Source: Microlunatus flavus (GTDB taxonomy: Bacteria; Actinomycetota; Actinomycetes; Propionibacteriales; Propionibacteriaceae). Taken from it: a stretch of 43,160 bases of DNA. Position 1 is the stretch's first letter; every line of letters starts with the position of its first letter. The position numbers and the translations under genes are program-made. The stretch is taken from contig NZ_FOFA01000014.1 of NCBI RefSeq assembly GCF_900110855.1, forward strand, positions 1 to 43,160, read 5' to 3'. The notes under the pieces were generated by a model. It was not told the DNA's origin. It saw nothing but the letters and a program-made list of their open reading frames with translations, and searched no databases. This document shows positions 33,663 through 40,772 of the stretch, one piece after another.

Positions 33663-34589
33663 TCAGGAAGCGTTCAGTGCCGGCTGGTCCACCCGATGCG
33701 GCGGACGGGCACGGATCCGCAGCGAGCCGGGGTCGACCTCGCCCGTCAGGACCGTCCCCTCGCCCTCCACGTCACCGTCGAGCTCGTACGCGTCCTCGGC
33801 CTGGAGGCGGATCTCGACCTTGCGGCCGGCCCACACCTCGACGTGGTCGTCCTTCTGCGGGCGCCGGGTCACGAGCCGGATGAAGGCCTTGATCCAGTGC
33901 GTCGGCCTGGACGGGAACGCGACGTAGACGTAGAGCTGGCCGTCGTCGGGCTGGGCGCCGGGGATCAGCTCGAGGTCGCCGGTCAGCTCTCCGCAGTTGC
34001 CGATCACGGTGATGATCGCCTTGCGCCGGTGGCGCTTGCCGTCGACCGTCACCTGCACCGGGACCGGGAGCCGGCCGAGCGCCTTGGCCGCCGACAGGAA
34101 GTACGCGCCCGGGCCGATGAACTTCTTCAGCCGCTCGTCGACGCCCTCCATGATCATGGCGTCGAGGCCGGTGCCGGCCATCACTGCGAACCGGTCGGGC
34201 TCGCCACCGTCGACCCGCAGCACGACGGTGTCGATGCGCCGTTCCTCGTCGCCCAGAGCGAGGCTGAGCGCCCCGGCGACGTCGAGCGGGATCTCGAGGT
34301 TGCGGGCGAGCAGGTTGCCCGTGCCCGCCGGGATGATCGCCATGGCGATGTCGGTCCCGGCCAGGCCGGCCGCGACGAGGCGGATGGTTCCGTCACCGCC
34401 GGCGGCGATGACGAGGTCGACGCCGGCGTCGACGGCCTGCTGCGTCATCGAGCGGCCCGGGTCGTCGGCGCTGGTCTCGAGCCAGAGGGGTTCGGGACAG
34501 CCGGCCGCGGCGAGCCCCTCGCGCACCAGCGCCGCGTCGGCGTCACCGAGCTTCGTGGGGTTGGCCACGACCGCGCACCGCAACGTCAT
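33663..34589 (-). CDS. Diacylglycerol/lipid kinase family protein
   Basis: YegS/LCB5-type lipid kinase, 308 aa. The nucleotide-binding signature is AAGGDGTIRLVAAGL (about 62-76) with IPAGTGNLLARNLEIPLDV right after it. The C-terminal beta-sandwich domain is recognisable from AVMAGTGLDAMI and FEVW-like EVWAGRKVEIRLQAEDAYELDGD. In actinomycetes such enzymes phosphorylate diacylglycerol or related lipids at the membrane. Its start lies 44 bp from the divergent ASCH-GNAT gene, and a minus-strand TATCCT 7 nt before the ATG suggests a leaderless transcript. Confidence 0.9.
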   Translation of the reverse strand: MTLRCAVVANPTKLGDADAALVREGLAAAGCPEPLWLETSADDPGRSMTQQAVDAGVDLVIAAGGDGTIRLVAAGLAGTDIAMAIIPAGTGNLLARNLEIPLDVAGALSLALGDEERRIDTVVLRVDGGEPDRFAVMAGTGLDAMIMEGVDERLKKFIGPGAYFLSAAKALGRLPVPVQVTVDGKRHRRKAIITVIGNCGELTGDLELIPGAQPDDGQLYVYVAFPSRPTHWIKAFIRLVTRRPQKDDHVEVWAGRKVEIRLQAEDAYELDGDVEGEGTVLTGEVDPGSLRIRARPPHRVDQPALNAS

Positions 34590-34596
34590 GGCCGGA

Positions 34597-34602
34597 AGGA
34601 TA
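34597..34602 (-). promoter_or_regulatory. -10 element for the leaderless lipid kinase gene
   Basis: Minus-strand TATCCT, a good TANNNT match, 7 nt before the ATG at 34589. Confidence 0.5.
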
Positions 34603-34619
34603 GGGGCAGTCGTACCCCC

Positions 34620-34625
34620 TACGGT
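34620..34625 (+). promoter_or_regulatory. -10 element for the ASCH-GNAT gene
   Basis: TACGGT lies 8 nt before the ATG at 34634; no ribosome binding site is present. Confidence 0.4.
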
Positions 34626-34633
34626 GGGCTTCC

Positions 34634-35644
34634 ATGGAGGCGGTGGAGCCCGACCGGGCGGCGGTGGCGGCCTTCTGGTCGAGCTTCTGCGCGCAGACCG
34701 GCCGCACGGGCGAGCCGGCGGACGTCTTCGCCTTCGGCGACTCGGCGTCGATGGCCGACGAGCTGGCCGACCTGGTGCTGGCCGGCACCAAGCGGGCGAC
34801 GGCGGGCGCGCTGACCGACCACACCGACGAGGGCTTCGTGCCCGCGGTGGGCGACCACGCGGTGGTCGTGCGGGGTGACGGTTCGCCGGCTGCGGTGCTG
34901 CGGACGACGGAGGTCCGGGTCGGTCCCCTGAGCAGCGTCGACGACGCCTTCGCGTGGGACGAGGGGGAGGGCGACCGCACTCGCGACGGGTGGGTCGCGG
35001 GGCACCGGGCCTTCTTCCGGCGCTGGTTCGCCGCGACGGGCAAGCCGGCCGACGAGGACCCGGAGCTGGTGTTCGAGCGGTTCGTCCTGGTGTGGCCCGA
35101 CGTGCACGCCGAGCGCACGACCGCGCGCCTGCGGCTGCGGCGCTGGCGGAAGGCAGACCGGCCCGCGTTCGCCGCGATGAACGCCGACCCGGCGGTGATG
35201 GAGCACCTCCCCGAGGTCCTCGACCGGAGCCGGAGCGACGCGCTGCTCGACCACCTCGACGCCGTGTGGGACGAGCGGGGGGCCGGCCTGTGGGCGGTCG
35301 AGCGCCGCACGGACGGCGTGTTCCTGGGCTGGGCGGGGCTCAACCCGATGCCGGAGGGCACGCCGCCGGCGGGGGAATGGGAGGTGGGCTGGCGGTTCGT
35401 GCGCGAGGCCTGGGGCCACGGCTACGCGACCGAGGCGGCCCGCGAGGCCGTCGAGGTGGCGCGAGCCCGTCAGGAGCCGCGGCTCTGGTCGATGACCGTT
35501 CCCGCGAACGTCCGCTCCATCGCCGTCATGCGCCGCCTGGGCCTGACCTTCGACCGGACGTTCGAGCACCCGCGCTTCCCGGTCGGCCACCGGCTGCGAG
35601 AGCACGTGCTCTACCGGCTCGACCTCGCTCCCGCGGAATTCTGA
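34634..35644 (+). CDS. ASCH domain - GNAT acetyltransferase fusion
   Basis: Two-domain protein of 336 aa. Residues 1-150 match a bacterial ASCH domain, an RNA-binding PUA-like fold: FAFGDSASMADELADLVLAG, the Lys in AGTKRATAGAL, VGDHAVVVRGDGSPAAVLRTT, and DEGEGDRTRDGWVAGHRAFF. Residues about 155-336 are a RimJ/RimL-type GNAT domain: RLRLRRWRKADRPAFAAMNA, then the acetyl-CoA-binding stretch VGWRFVREAWGHGYATEAAR, and NVRSIAVMRRLGLTFDRTF. Separate ASCH and GNAT genes are common; the fused form could couple RNA or nucleotide recognition to acetylation. The last four codons and the stop lie in one arm of the 35631-35721 inverted repeat. Confidence 0.85.
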   Translation: MEAVEPDRAAVAAFWSSFCAQTGRTGEPADVFAFGDSASMADELADLVLAGTKRATAGALTDHTDEGFVPAVGDHAVVVRGDGSPAAVLRTTEVRVGPLSSVDDAFAWDEGEGDRTRDGWVAGHRAFFRRWFAATGKPADEDPELVFERFVLVWPDVHAERTTARLRLRRWRKADRPAFAAMNADPAVMEHLPEVLDRSRSDALLDHLDAVWDERGAGLWAVERRTDGVFLGWAGLNPMPEGTPPAGEWEVGWRFVREAWGHGYATEAAREAVEVARARQEPRLWSMTVPANVRSIAVMRRLGLTFDRTFEHPRFPVGHRLREHVLYRLDLAPAEF

Positions 35645-35721
35645 CCGCTCGATCGACCCGCGCGGACGCGCTGAGCGTGGCGACCCGGGCCGCTCGCCGT
35701 CGAGCGGTCATATTTCCGCGG
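35631..35721. repeat. ~90-nt large inverted repeat, family 2, copy B
   Basis: Arms 35631-35652 and 35700-35721 are 22 nt each with two mismatches, 47 nt apart. The core GCGCTGAGCGTGG (35668-35680) is the exact complement of the core in the 11845-11933 element and sits at the same distance from the arms, although the outer parts of the arms are unrelated. Confidence 0.8.
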
Positions 35722-35729
35722 GCCTCGCG

Positions 35730-36605
35730 TCAGCCCTCGGCGTCGCGCAGCGCCTGCTCGGCCTCGTCGGCGGCCGCCCGCCGGGCGCGCACCTCGTCGC
35801 GGGCGGTGCGGGCGGCCGTACGCGCCTCGCGCTCGGCGTCCTCCGCCCGCTGGAGCTCGCCGCGCAGCCGGTCGACCTCCTCCGCGGCGCGGTCGGCCTC
35901 CTCGGTCGCCGCGTCGGCGGCCTGCTGCGCGTCGTCGAGGGCCTGACGGGCCTCTTCGCGTGCGGCCTCGAGGGCGGCGCGCCGTTGCGCGGCCTCGCGA
36001 CGGGACCGTTCCTCGGCGTCGTCCGTCGCGTCGTCCGCTTGCTCCGCCTTCGCCGCCCCGGGCATCGAGGCGGCCAGGAGGGCCGCCAGGTCCCCGCCCC
36101 CGTCGGCCGGTGCGTCGGTCGCCTCCGACGGGCCCCCGAATCCTCCGTACACCGCCGCCCCCGCAAGGGTTCCCGCGCGCACCTGCTCGGCCACTTCGGC
36201 GTCGCCGAGGGCGGCCTGGAGGGTCTGCGCGAGCTCGTTGACCGTCGCCTCGGTGGGTGGGTGCCCCGCCTGCTCGCCGAGCGCGCCGGCCCGGCGTACG
36301 AGGGCGTCGATCGCCTTGCGCCGCCGGGCGGAGAGGTCGCGCAGCGCCTTGCCGTCCTTGGCCTGCTGCGCCGTGCGCAGCTGCTCGCCGAGGTCGAGCA
36401 GGGCGGCGACGGCGTCGGGGTCGTCGCGCGCGACGGCGTTGACCAGCCAGGCCGTCCGCGTGGGCTTGCGGAGGGCGCCGATCTCGTTCGCGAGCGCCCG
36501 GTCCTTGGCCGCCCGGGCCTGCTTGACCAGGCGCGTCCGGGCCGCGACGAACTCCTCGGGGGCGAGCGCGTAGAGCTCGCGGGCCGCGTCCTCCACCTCG
36601 CTCAC
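35730..36605 (-). CDS. Conserved actinobacterial coiled-coil protein, unknown function
   Basis: Soluble protein of 291 aa, not recognised by name. The N-terminal half (1-130) is helical and has features of a folded domain (ELYALAPEEFVAARTRLVKQ, LRKPTRTAWLVNAVARDDPD). A Gly/Pro-rich hinge at about 150-175 follows, then a long coiled coil (about 190-291) very rich in Ala, Glu, Arg and Gln. No Cys, signal peptide or membrane segment is seen. The GTG at 36605 is 10 bp after the panC stop, so it is probably the third gene of the panBC unit, though no pantothenate role can be read from it. The high Ala/Glu/Arg content could also place it among nucleoid- or envelope-scaffold proteins. Confidence 0.7.
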   Translation of the reverse strand: MSEVEDAARELYALAPEEFVAARTRLVKQARAAKDRALANEIGALRKPTRTAWLVNAVARDDPDAVAALLDLGEQLRTAQQAKDGKALRDLSARRRKAIDALVRRAGALGEQAGHPPTEATVNELAQTLQAALGDAEVAEQVRAGTLAGAAVYGGFGGPSEATDAPADGGGDLAALLAASMPGAAKAEQADDATDDAEERSRREAAQRRAALEAAREEARQALDDAQQAADAATEEADRAAEEVDRLRGELQRAEDAEREARTAARTARDEVRARRAAADEAEQALRDAEG

Positions 36606-36615
36606 GGCCGGTGCG

Positions 36616-37503
36616 TCAGCGGGGCGAGGGCAGCCGGGGGACGGCGGGCGGGTCGGCCGGCTCGCGCAGGTCCAGCAGCGTGTTGTCGATCAGCCGCGTC
36701 GAGCCGACCGTCGCCGCGACCGTGAGCAGGACGTCGCCGCCGGCGTCGTGCGCGACCTCGGCGAACGTCTCCGGGCTGACCGCGGTCAGGTAGTCGAGGT
36801 CGAACTCCGGGTCCAGCCCGGCCCGGTCGAGGACGGCGTGGGCGGCGGCCAGCGCCTCGGGCAGCGTGCGGTGGGCCGCTGCGCGCTCCAGCGCCGTGGG
36901 CAGGTCGAGCGCCAGGGCGCGCTCGGTGGGGCTGAGGAACACGTTGCGGCTCGACAGCGCCAGCCCGTCGGGCTCGCGCACCGTCGGCGCCCCGACCACG
37001 CGGACGTCGAGGTTGAGGTCAAGCACCATCCGCTGGATGCAGGCCAGCTGCTGGGCGTCCTTGCGGCCGAAGACCGCGACCTGAGGGCGTACGAGGTTGA
37101 ACAGCTTGAGCACGACGGTCAGGACGCCGTCGAAGTGGCCGGGGCGGGCCGCCCCCTCCAGGACCGTGCCCATCGTCCCGGCGCTCACGCTCACCTGCCG
37201 GCCCGGCGGGTAGAGGTCGCCGACCGCGGGCACGAAGACCAGGTCGACGCCGAGGGCGGCGCACCGTTCCAGGTCGGCCTCGAGGGGGCGCGGGTAGCGG
37301 GCGTAGTCCTCGCCCGGACCGAACTGCAGCGGGTTGACGAAGATGCTGACCGCGACGGTGTCGCTCAGCGCGCGGGCCTGCTCCACGAGCGAGGCGTGCC
37401 CGGCGTGCAGGGCGCCCATCGTCGCCACGAAGCCGACCCGTCGACCGGGCGGGACCTCCGCGCGGAGCCCGGTCAGCTCGGCGATGCTGCGGGCGACCCT
37501 CAT
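36616..37503 (-). CDS. panC: Pantoate--beta-alanine ligase
   Basis: Pantothenate synthetase, 295 aa, which joins pantoate and beta-alanine with ATP in the vitamin B5/CoA pathway. The nucleotidyltransferase motif is [12 protein letters not shown], the pantoate-binding stretch [20 protein letters not shown] follows, and the second conserved site [13 protein letters not shown] stands for the KMSKS-like loop. The start at 37503 overlaps the panB stop by 4 bp (ATGA), so the two enzymes are made together. panD is not in the window. Confidence 0.95.
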   Translation of the reverse strand: MRVARSIAELTGLRAEVPPGRRVGFVATMGALHAGHASLVEQARALSDTVAVSIFVNPLQFGPGEDYARYPRPLEADLERCAALGVDLVFVPAVGDLYPPGRQVSVSAGTMGTVLEGAARPGHFDGVLTVVLKLFNLVRPQVAVFGRKDAQQLACIQRMVLDLNLDVRVVGAPTVREPDGLALSSRNVFLSPTERALALDLPTALERAAAHRTLPEALAAAHAVLDRAGLDPEFDLDYLTAVSPETFAEVAHDAGGDVLLTVAATVGSTRLIDNTLLDLREPADPPAVPRLPSPR

Positions 37504-38393
37504 GCCCGCGTCGGCGTCGGGGGTGCGGTGGGCACGGCGGGGGCCTGGGCGTCCGACGAGTCGGCGAACGTGTGCTCCGGACCCGGGAAGACGCCGCTGG
37601 CCACCTCCTCGACGTAGGTCGCGGCGGCCTGCTCGAGGACCTGGCCGAGCTGGGCGTACTGCTTGACGAACCGTGCGGTCCGGCCCTGGCGCAGCCCCAT
37701 CGCGTCCTGCCAGACGAGGACCTGGGCGTCGCAGCCCGGGCCCGCGCCGATGCCGACGGTGGGGATGGCCAGCTCGGCGGTGATCTCGGCCGCGACGTCG
37801 CCCGGGACCATCTCCATGACGACCGCGAACGCACCGGCCTCGGCGACCGCGCGGGCGTCGGCGCGGAGCTGCTCGGCCGCGGCGCCACGGCCCTGGACGC
37901 GGTAGCCGCCGAGCTGGTGCTCGCTCTGCGGCGTGAAGCCGATGTGGGCCATGACGGGGATGCCGGCGCCGGTCACCGCACGGATCTGCTCGGCCACCCG
38001 GACCCCGCCCTCGAACTTCACGGCGTGCGCGCCGCCCTCCTTCATGAAGCGGACGGCGGTGCGGAGCGCCTGGGCGGGACCCTCCTCGTACGTGCCGAAG
38101 GGCAGGTCGGACACGACGAAGGCCCGACGCGTCGAGCGGGATACCGCGCGGACGAGGGGCAGCAGCTCCTCGACGGTCAGCGGCAGGGTCGTCTCGTGCC
38201 CGAAGACGTTGTTGGCGGCGGAGTCGCCCACGAGCAGCGCCCACACCCCGGCGTCGTCGAAGATCGAGGCCGTGTACTGGTCGTAGCTGGTGAGCATCGC
38301 CCAGCGCCGACCGTCCCGCTTGGCCCGCGCGAAGTCGGTCAGCCGGATGCGGCGCGCCGGGTTCGGCGCGCTTGCTGGGACGGGCTCGCTCAC
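37500..38393 (-). CDS. panB: 3-methyl-2-oxobutanoate hydroxymethyltransferase
   Basis: Ketopantoate hydroxymethyltransferase, 297 aa, first committed step of pantothenate synthesis using methylene-tetrahydrofolate. TIM-barrel motifs are intact: [90 protein letters not shown] and [17 protein letters not shown]. The Ala/Pro-rich C-terminal tail is dispensable in the family. The GTG at 38393 is preceded by minus-strand TAGGCT after exactly 6 nt, suggesting a leaderless transcript that would also include panC and the coiled-coil gene. Confidence 0.95.
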   Translation of the reverse strand: MSEPVPASAPNPARRIRLTDFARAKRDGRRWAMLTSYDQYTASIFDDAGVWALLVGDSAANNVFGHETTLPLTVEELLPLVRAVSRSTRRAFVVSDLPFGTYEEGPAQALRTAVRFMKEGGAHAVKFEGGVRVAEQIRAVTGAGIPVMAHIGFTPQSEHQLGGYRVQGRGAAAEQLRADARAVAEAGAFAVVMEMVPGDVAAEITAELAIPTVGIGAGPGCDAQVLVWQDAMGLRQGRTARFVKQYAQLGQVLEQAAATYVEEVASGVFPGPEHTFADSSDAQAPAVPTAPPTPTRA

Positions 38394-38399
38394 CCCGCG

Positions 38400-38405
38400 A
38401 GCCTA
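38400..38405 (-). promoter_or_regulatory. -10 element for leaderless panB
   Basis: Minus-strand TAGGCT lies exactly 6 nt before the GTG at 38393, in the 41-bp gap after the methyltransferase stop. Confidence 0.45.
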
Positions 38406-38434
38406 CCGTCGGGGCCGACGGCGAGGGTTCGCGC

Positions 38435-39247
38435 TCAGCCGGGCTGGGTGCCGACGACGACGGTCGCGCCGAGCTCGTCGTCGGCCCGGGAGCCCGCGTC
38501 CAGCCCGGCGTCGGCGAGCACGGCGACCGCCGTGGGCTCCTGCTCCTCGCTGGTCTCCACGAGCAGCGAACCGCCCGGCGCGAGCCACGCCGGCGCCTGC
38601 GCCGCGACGCGCCGGAGCACGACCAGGCCGTCGTCGCCCCCGTCCAGGGCCATCCGCGGCTCGTGCTCGCGCGCCTCCCGCGGCATCAGCGCGACCGCAC
38701 CGGTCGGCACGTACGGGACGTTGGCCGTGAGCAGGTCCACCCGCCCCTGCAGGTCCACGGGCAGGTCGGCGAACAGGTCGCTGCGCAGGACGCGGGCCCC
38801 GGGGAGGTTGCGGGCCGCGCAGCGCACGGCGGCGTCGTCCAGGTCGGCGGCGGTGACCTCGACGGTCCGTCCGCGCCGGCCGAGCCCGTGCGTCACGGCC
38901 ACCGCGACGGCCCCGCTGCCGCAGCAGAGGTCGAGCAGCACCAGCGGACCCTCCGGCCGCGCGGCACCCAGCTCGACGGCGGTCGCGACCATGAGCTCGG
39001 TGCGCCGGCGAGGCACGAAGACCCCGGGCTCGACGACCACCCGGACGCCGGCGAGCTCGGCCCAGCCAAGCACCACCTCGAGGGGCAGCCCGCCCACCCG
39101 CGCTCCGGCGAGCCGCTCGGCCTCGGCGGCGGGGTCGGCCGCGGTGCCCGCCTGCTCGAGGATCAGCGCCGCCTCCTCCTCGGCGAAGACGCAGCCGGCG
39201 GCCCGCAGCCGTCGGACCAGCGCCTCCTCCGTCGCCGGCTGGCTCAC
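38435..39247 (-). CDS. Putative protein N5-glutamine methyltransferase (PrmC-related)
   Basis: SAM-dependent methyltransferase, 270 aa, related to PrmC/HemK but of the shorter actinobacterial subgroup with unknown substrate. Motif I is LLDLCCGSGAVAVAV, and the catalytic Asn-Pro-Pro-Tyr is replaced by NVPYVP, as typical for this subgroup. PGVFVPRRRTELMV at the domain junction matches PrmC. The GTG at 39247 is chosen (VSQPATEEALVRRL); an ATG at 39262 is also possible but lies inside a 13-bp palindrome. Neither start has a ribosome binding site. Confidence 0.85.
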   Translation of the reverse strand: MSQPATEEALVRRLRAAGCVFAEEEAALILEQAGTAADPAAEAERLAGARVGGLPLEVVLGWAELAGVRVVVEPGVFVPRRRTELMVATAVELGAARPEGPLVLLDLCCGSGAVAVAVTHGLGRRGRTVEVTAADLDDAAVRCAARNLPGARVLRSDLFADLPVDLQGRVDLLTANVPYVPTGAVALMPREAREHEPRMALDGGDDGLVVLRRVAAQAPAWLAPGGSLLVETSEEQEPTAVAVLADAGLDAGSRADDELGATVVVGTQPG

Positions 39248-39255
39248 CGGTGGGC

Positions 39256-39285
39256 CGTGCATTTCACGACAGCGTGAAATGCACG
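39256..39285. promoter_or_regulatory. 13-bp perfect palindrome before the PrmC-like gene
   Basis: CGTGCATTTCACG (39256-39268) and CGTGAAATGCACG (39273-39285) are perfect complements separated by 4 nt, 8 bp upstream of the methyltransferase start. It could be an operator or an mRNA hairpin covering the start. Confidence 0.7.
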
Positions 39286-39368
39286 TGCCCTGCCGCACCT
39301 GCAGGAGGAGAAGAGCACCCGCAACCTGGGACAAGTGCCGCCGTCGAGCCCTGCCCACCGGCGGCCGG

Positions 39369-39794
39369 TCACAGGTGCGAGAGCACGATCGCCGAACGGG
39401 TGCGGCTGACGCCGGGGTGCGCGCGGATCGTGCCCAGCACGCGCTCGAAGTGGGCCGGGTCCTCCGCCCGGACCATGAGCATCCCGTCGGACTCGCCGGT
39501 GACCGTCCACGCCTGGACGACCTCCGGGATCGTCTTGACCATCTCCGCCATCCGGTCGGGCGGCACCCGTCCCTCGCAGTAGAGCTCGACGAACGCCTCG
39601 ATCGTCCAGCCGAGCGCGGCGGGGGCGATCTCGGCCGTGAACCGCTGGATCGCGCCGTCCGCGCGCAGCCGGTCGACCCGCCGCTTGGCCGCGGCCGTGC
39701 TCAGTCCCACCCGGAGCCCGAGGGCCGAGTAGCTCTCGCGGCCGTTCTCTCCGAGAACCGCAAGGATCTTGCGGTCAAGGTCATCGATACGCAA
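39369..39794 (-). CDS. Lrp/AsnC family transcriptional regulator
   Basis: Feast-famine-type regulator, 141 aa. The N-terminal HTH reads IDDLDRKILAVLGENGRESY, SALGLRVGLSTAAAKRRVDR, and the C-terminal RAM effector domain contains AWTVTGESDGMLMVRA and HFERVLGTIRAHPGVSRTRS. The start is taken as TTG at 39794 because GGGGAGG lies 5 nt upstream and the family normally begins just before the DLD-(R/K)-IL helix; no ATG or GTG is available in frame. It is divergent from ddaH-rocD, an arrangement also found in M. tuberculosis (Rv2324 next to Rv2323c-Rv2321c), so it probably senses arginine or ornithine and controls those genes. Confidence 0.88.
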   Translation of the reverse strand: MRIDDLDRKILAVLGENGRESYSALGLRVGLSTAAAKRRVDRLRADGAIQRFTAEIAPAALGWTIEAFVELYCEGRVPPDRMAEMVKTIPEVVQAWTVTGESDGMLMVRAEDPAHFERVLGTIRAHPGVSRTRSAIVLSHL

Positions 39795-39848
39795 CAGAAC
39801 CTCCCCGATTTCGAACGCAATCGTACGGCTGTTGCGACTCCACGGAAA

Positions 39849-39854
39849 TATCCT
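39849..39854 (+). promoter_or_regulatory. -10 element for leaderless ddaH
   Basis: TATCCT lies exactly 6 nt before the ATG at 39861. The AsnC-type regulator starts only 66 bp away on the other strand, so its binding sites must overlap this promoter. Confidence 0.55.
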
Positions 39855-39860
39855 GGACGT

Positions 39861-40772
39861 ATGACCACGACCGTGCCCTCGACGCCACGGCGCTCGCAGC
39901 GTCGGGCCAGGGCGCGCCACTTCCTCATGTGCCCACCCACCTTCTTCGACGTCCGCTACGCCATCAACCCCTGGATGCACCCGGAGGTCCCGGTCGACCG
40001 CGAGCGCGCGCTGGCGCAGTGGTCGGCCCTCGTCGCCGCGTACGAGCGCGCCGGGCACCGCGTCGACCGGCTGGATCCCGTGCCGGGGCTGCCCGACATG
40101 GTCTTCGCGGCCAACGGGGCGACGGTCGTCGACGGGCGCACGCTGCTGGCGCGGTTCGCGACCCGGCAGCGGGCGGCCGAGGCGGCGGCGCACCGGGCCT
40201 GGCACGAACGGTTCGGGGTGCTCTACGGCGGGCTCGAGGGACCCCGCCTGGCCGAGCCGGTCGCGGTGAACGAGGCCGAGGGCGACTTCGCCGTGCTCTC
40301 CTCGGTCGTGCTGGCCGGGCACGGCTTCCGCACCTCGCCGGACGCGCACGCAGAGCTGGCCGCGCTCACCGGCCGCGAGGTCGTCGGCCTCGAGCTGGTG
40401 GACCCGCGCTTCTACCACCTCGACGTCGCGCTCGCGGTCCTCGACGCCGACACCGACGCCGTCGCCTACTTCCCGGCGGCCTTCAGCCCGGCGTCGCAGG
40501 CCGTGCTCGCGGAACGCTTCCCCGACGCCGTGGTCGCGACCGCCGAGGACGCCCTGGCCTTCGGCCTGAACGCCGTCGGCGACGGACGCAACGTCTTCCT
40601 GCCGCCCGGCGCCCCGCACCTGCGCGCCGAGCTCGAGGTCCGCGGCTTCGTCTGCGTCGAGATCGACACCTCCGAGCTCCTCCTGGGTGGCGGCAGCGTC
40701 AAGTGCTGCACCCAGGAGATCCGTCCCACGCCCGCGCGGGCCACCGCCGCGCACGAAGGAGATCCGCGATGA
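39861..40772 (+). CDS. ddaH: Dimethylargininase-like amidinohydrolase (DDAH family)
   Basis: Guanidine-modifying enzyme, 303 aa, of the amidinotransferase/DDAH fold, which removes (methyl)amines or the guanidino group from arginine-type substrates. Catalytic elements: NEAEGDF (about 137-143, substrate-binding acids), FYHLDVAL with His186, and GGGSVKCCTQEI with the nucleophile most likely Cys282. The N-terminus HFLMCPPTFFDVRYAINPWM is characteristic of the bacterial branch. The stop overlaps the rocD start (ATGA), linking it to ornithine breakdown. Direct arginine hydrolysis to ornithine, rather than methylarginine turnover, would fit this context but is inference. Confidence 0.85.
   Translation: MTTTVPSTPRRSQRRARARHFLMCPPTFFDVRYAINPWMHPEVPVDRERALAQWSALVAAYERAGHRVDRLDPVPGLPDMVFAANGATVVDGRTLLARFATRQRAAEAAAHRAWHERFGVLYGGLEGPRLAEPVAVNEAEGDFAVLSSVVLAGHGFRTSPDAHAELAALTGREVVGLELVDPRFYHLDVALAVLDADTDAVAYFPAAFSPASQAVLAERFPDAVVATAEDALAFGLNAVGDGRNVFLPPGAPHLRAELEVRGFVCVEIDTSELLLGGGSVKCCTQEIRPTPARATAAHEGDPR

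Noticed and set aside
39817-39835. AsnC-type operator GCAA...TTGC around CGTACG
   Set aside because: The arms are not symmetric about the central CGTACG; too weak to call by eye.
37572-40772. 1066-codon plus-strand ORF
   Set aside because: Only 39861-40772 (ddaH) is real; upstream it is antisense to panB, the PrmC-like gene and the AsnC-type gene.
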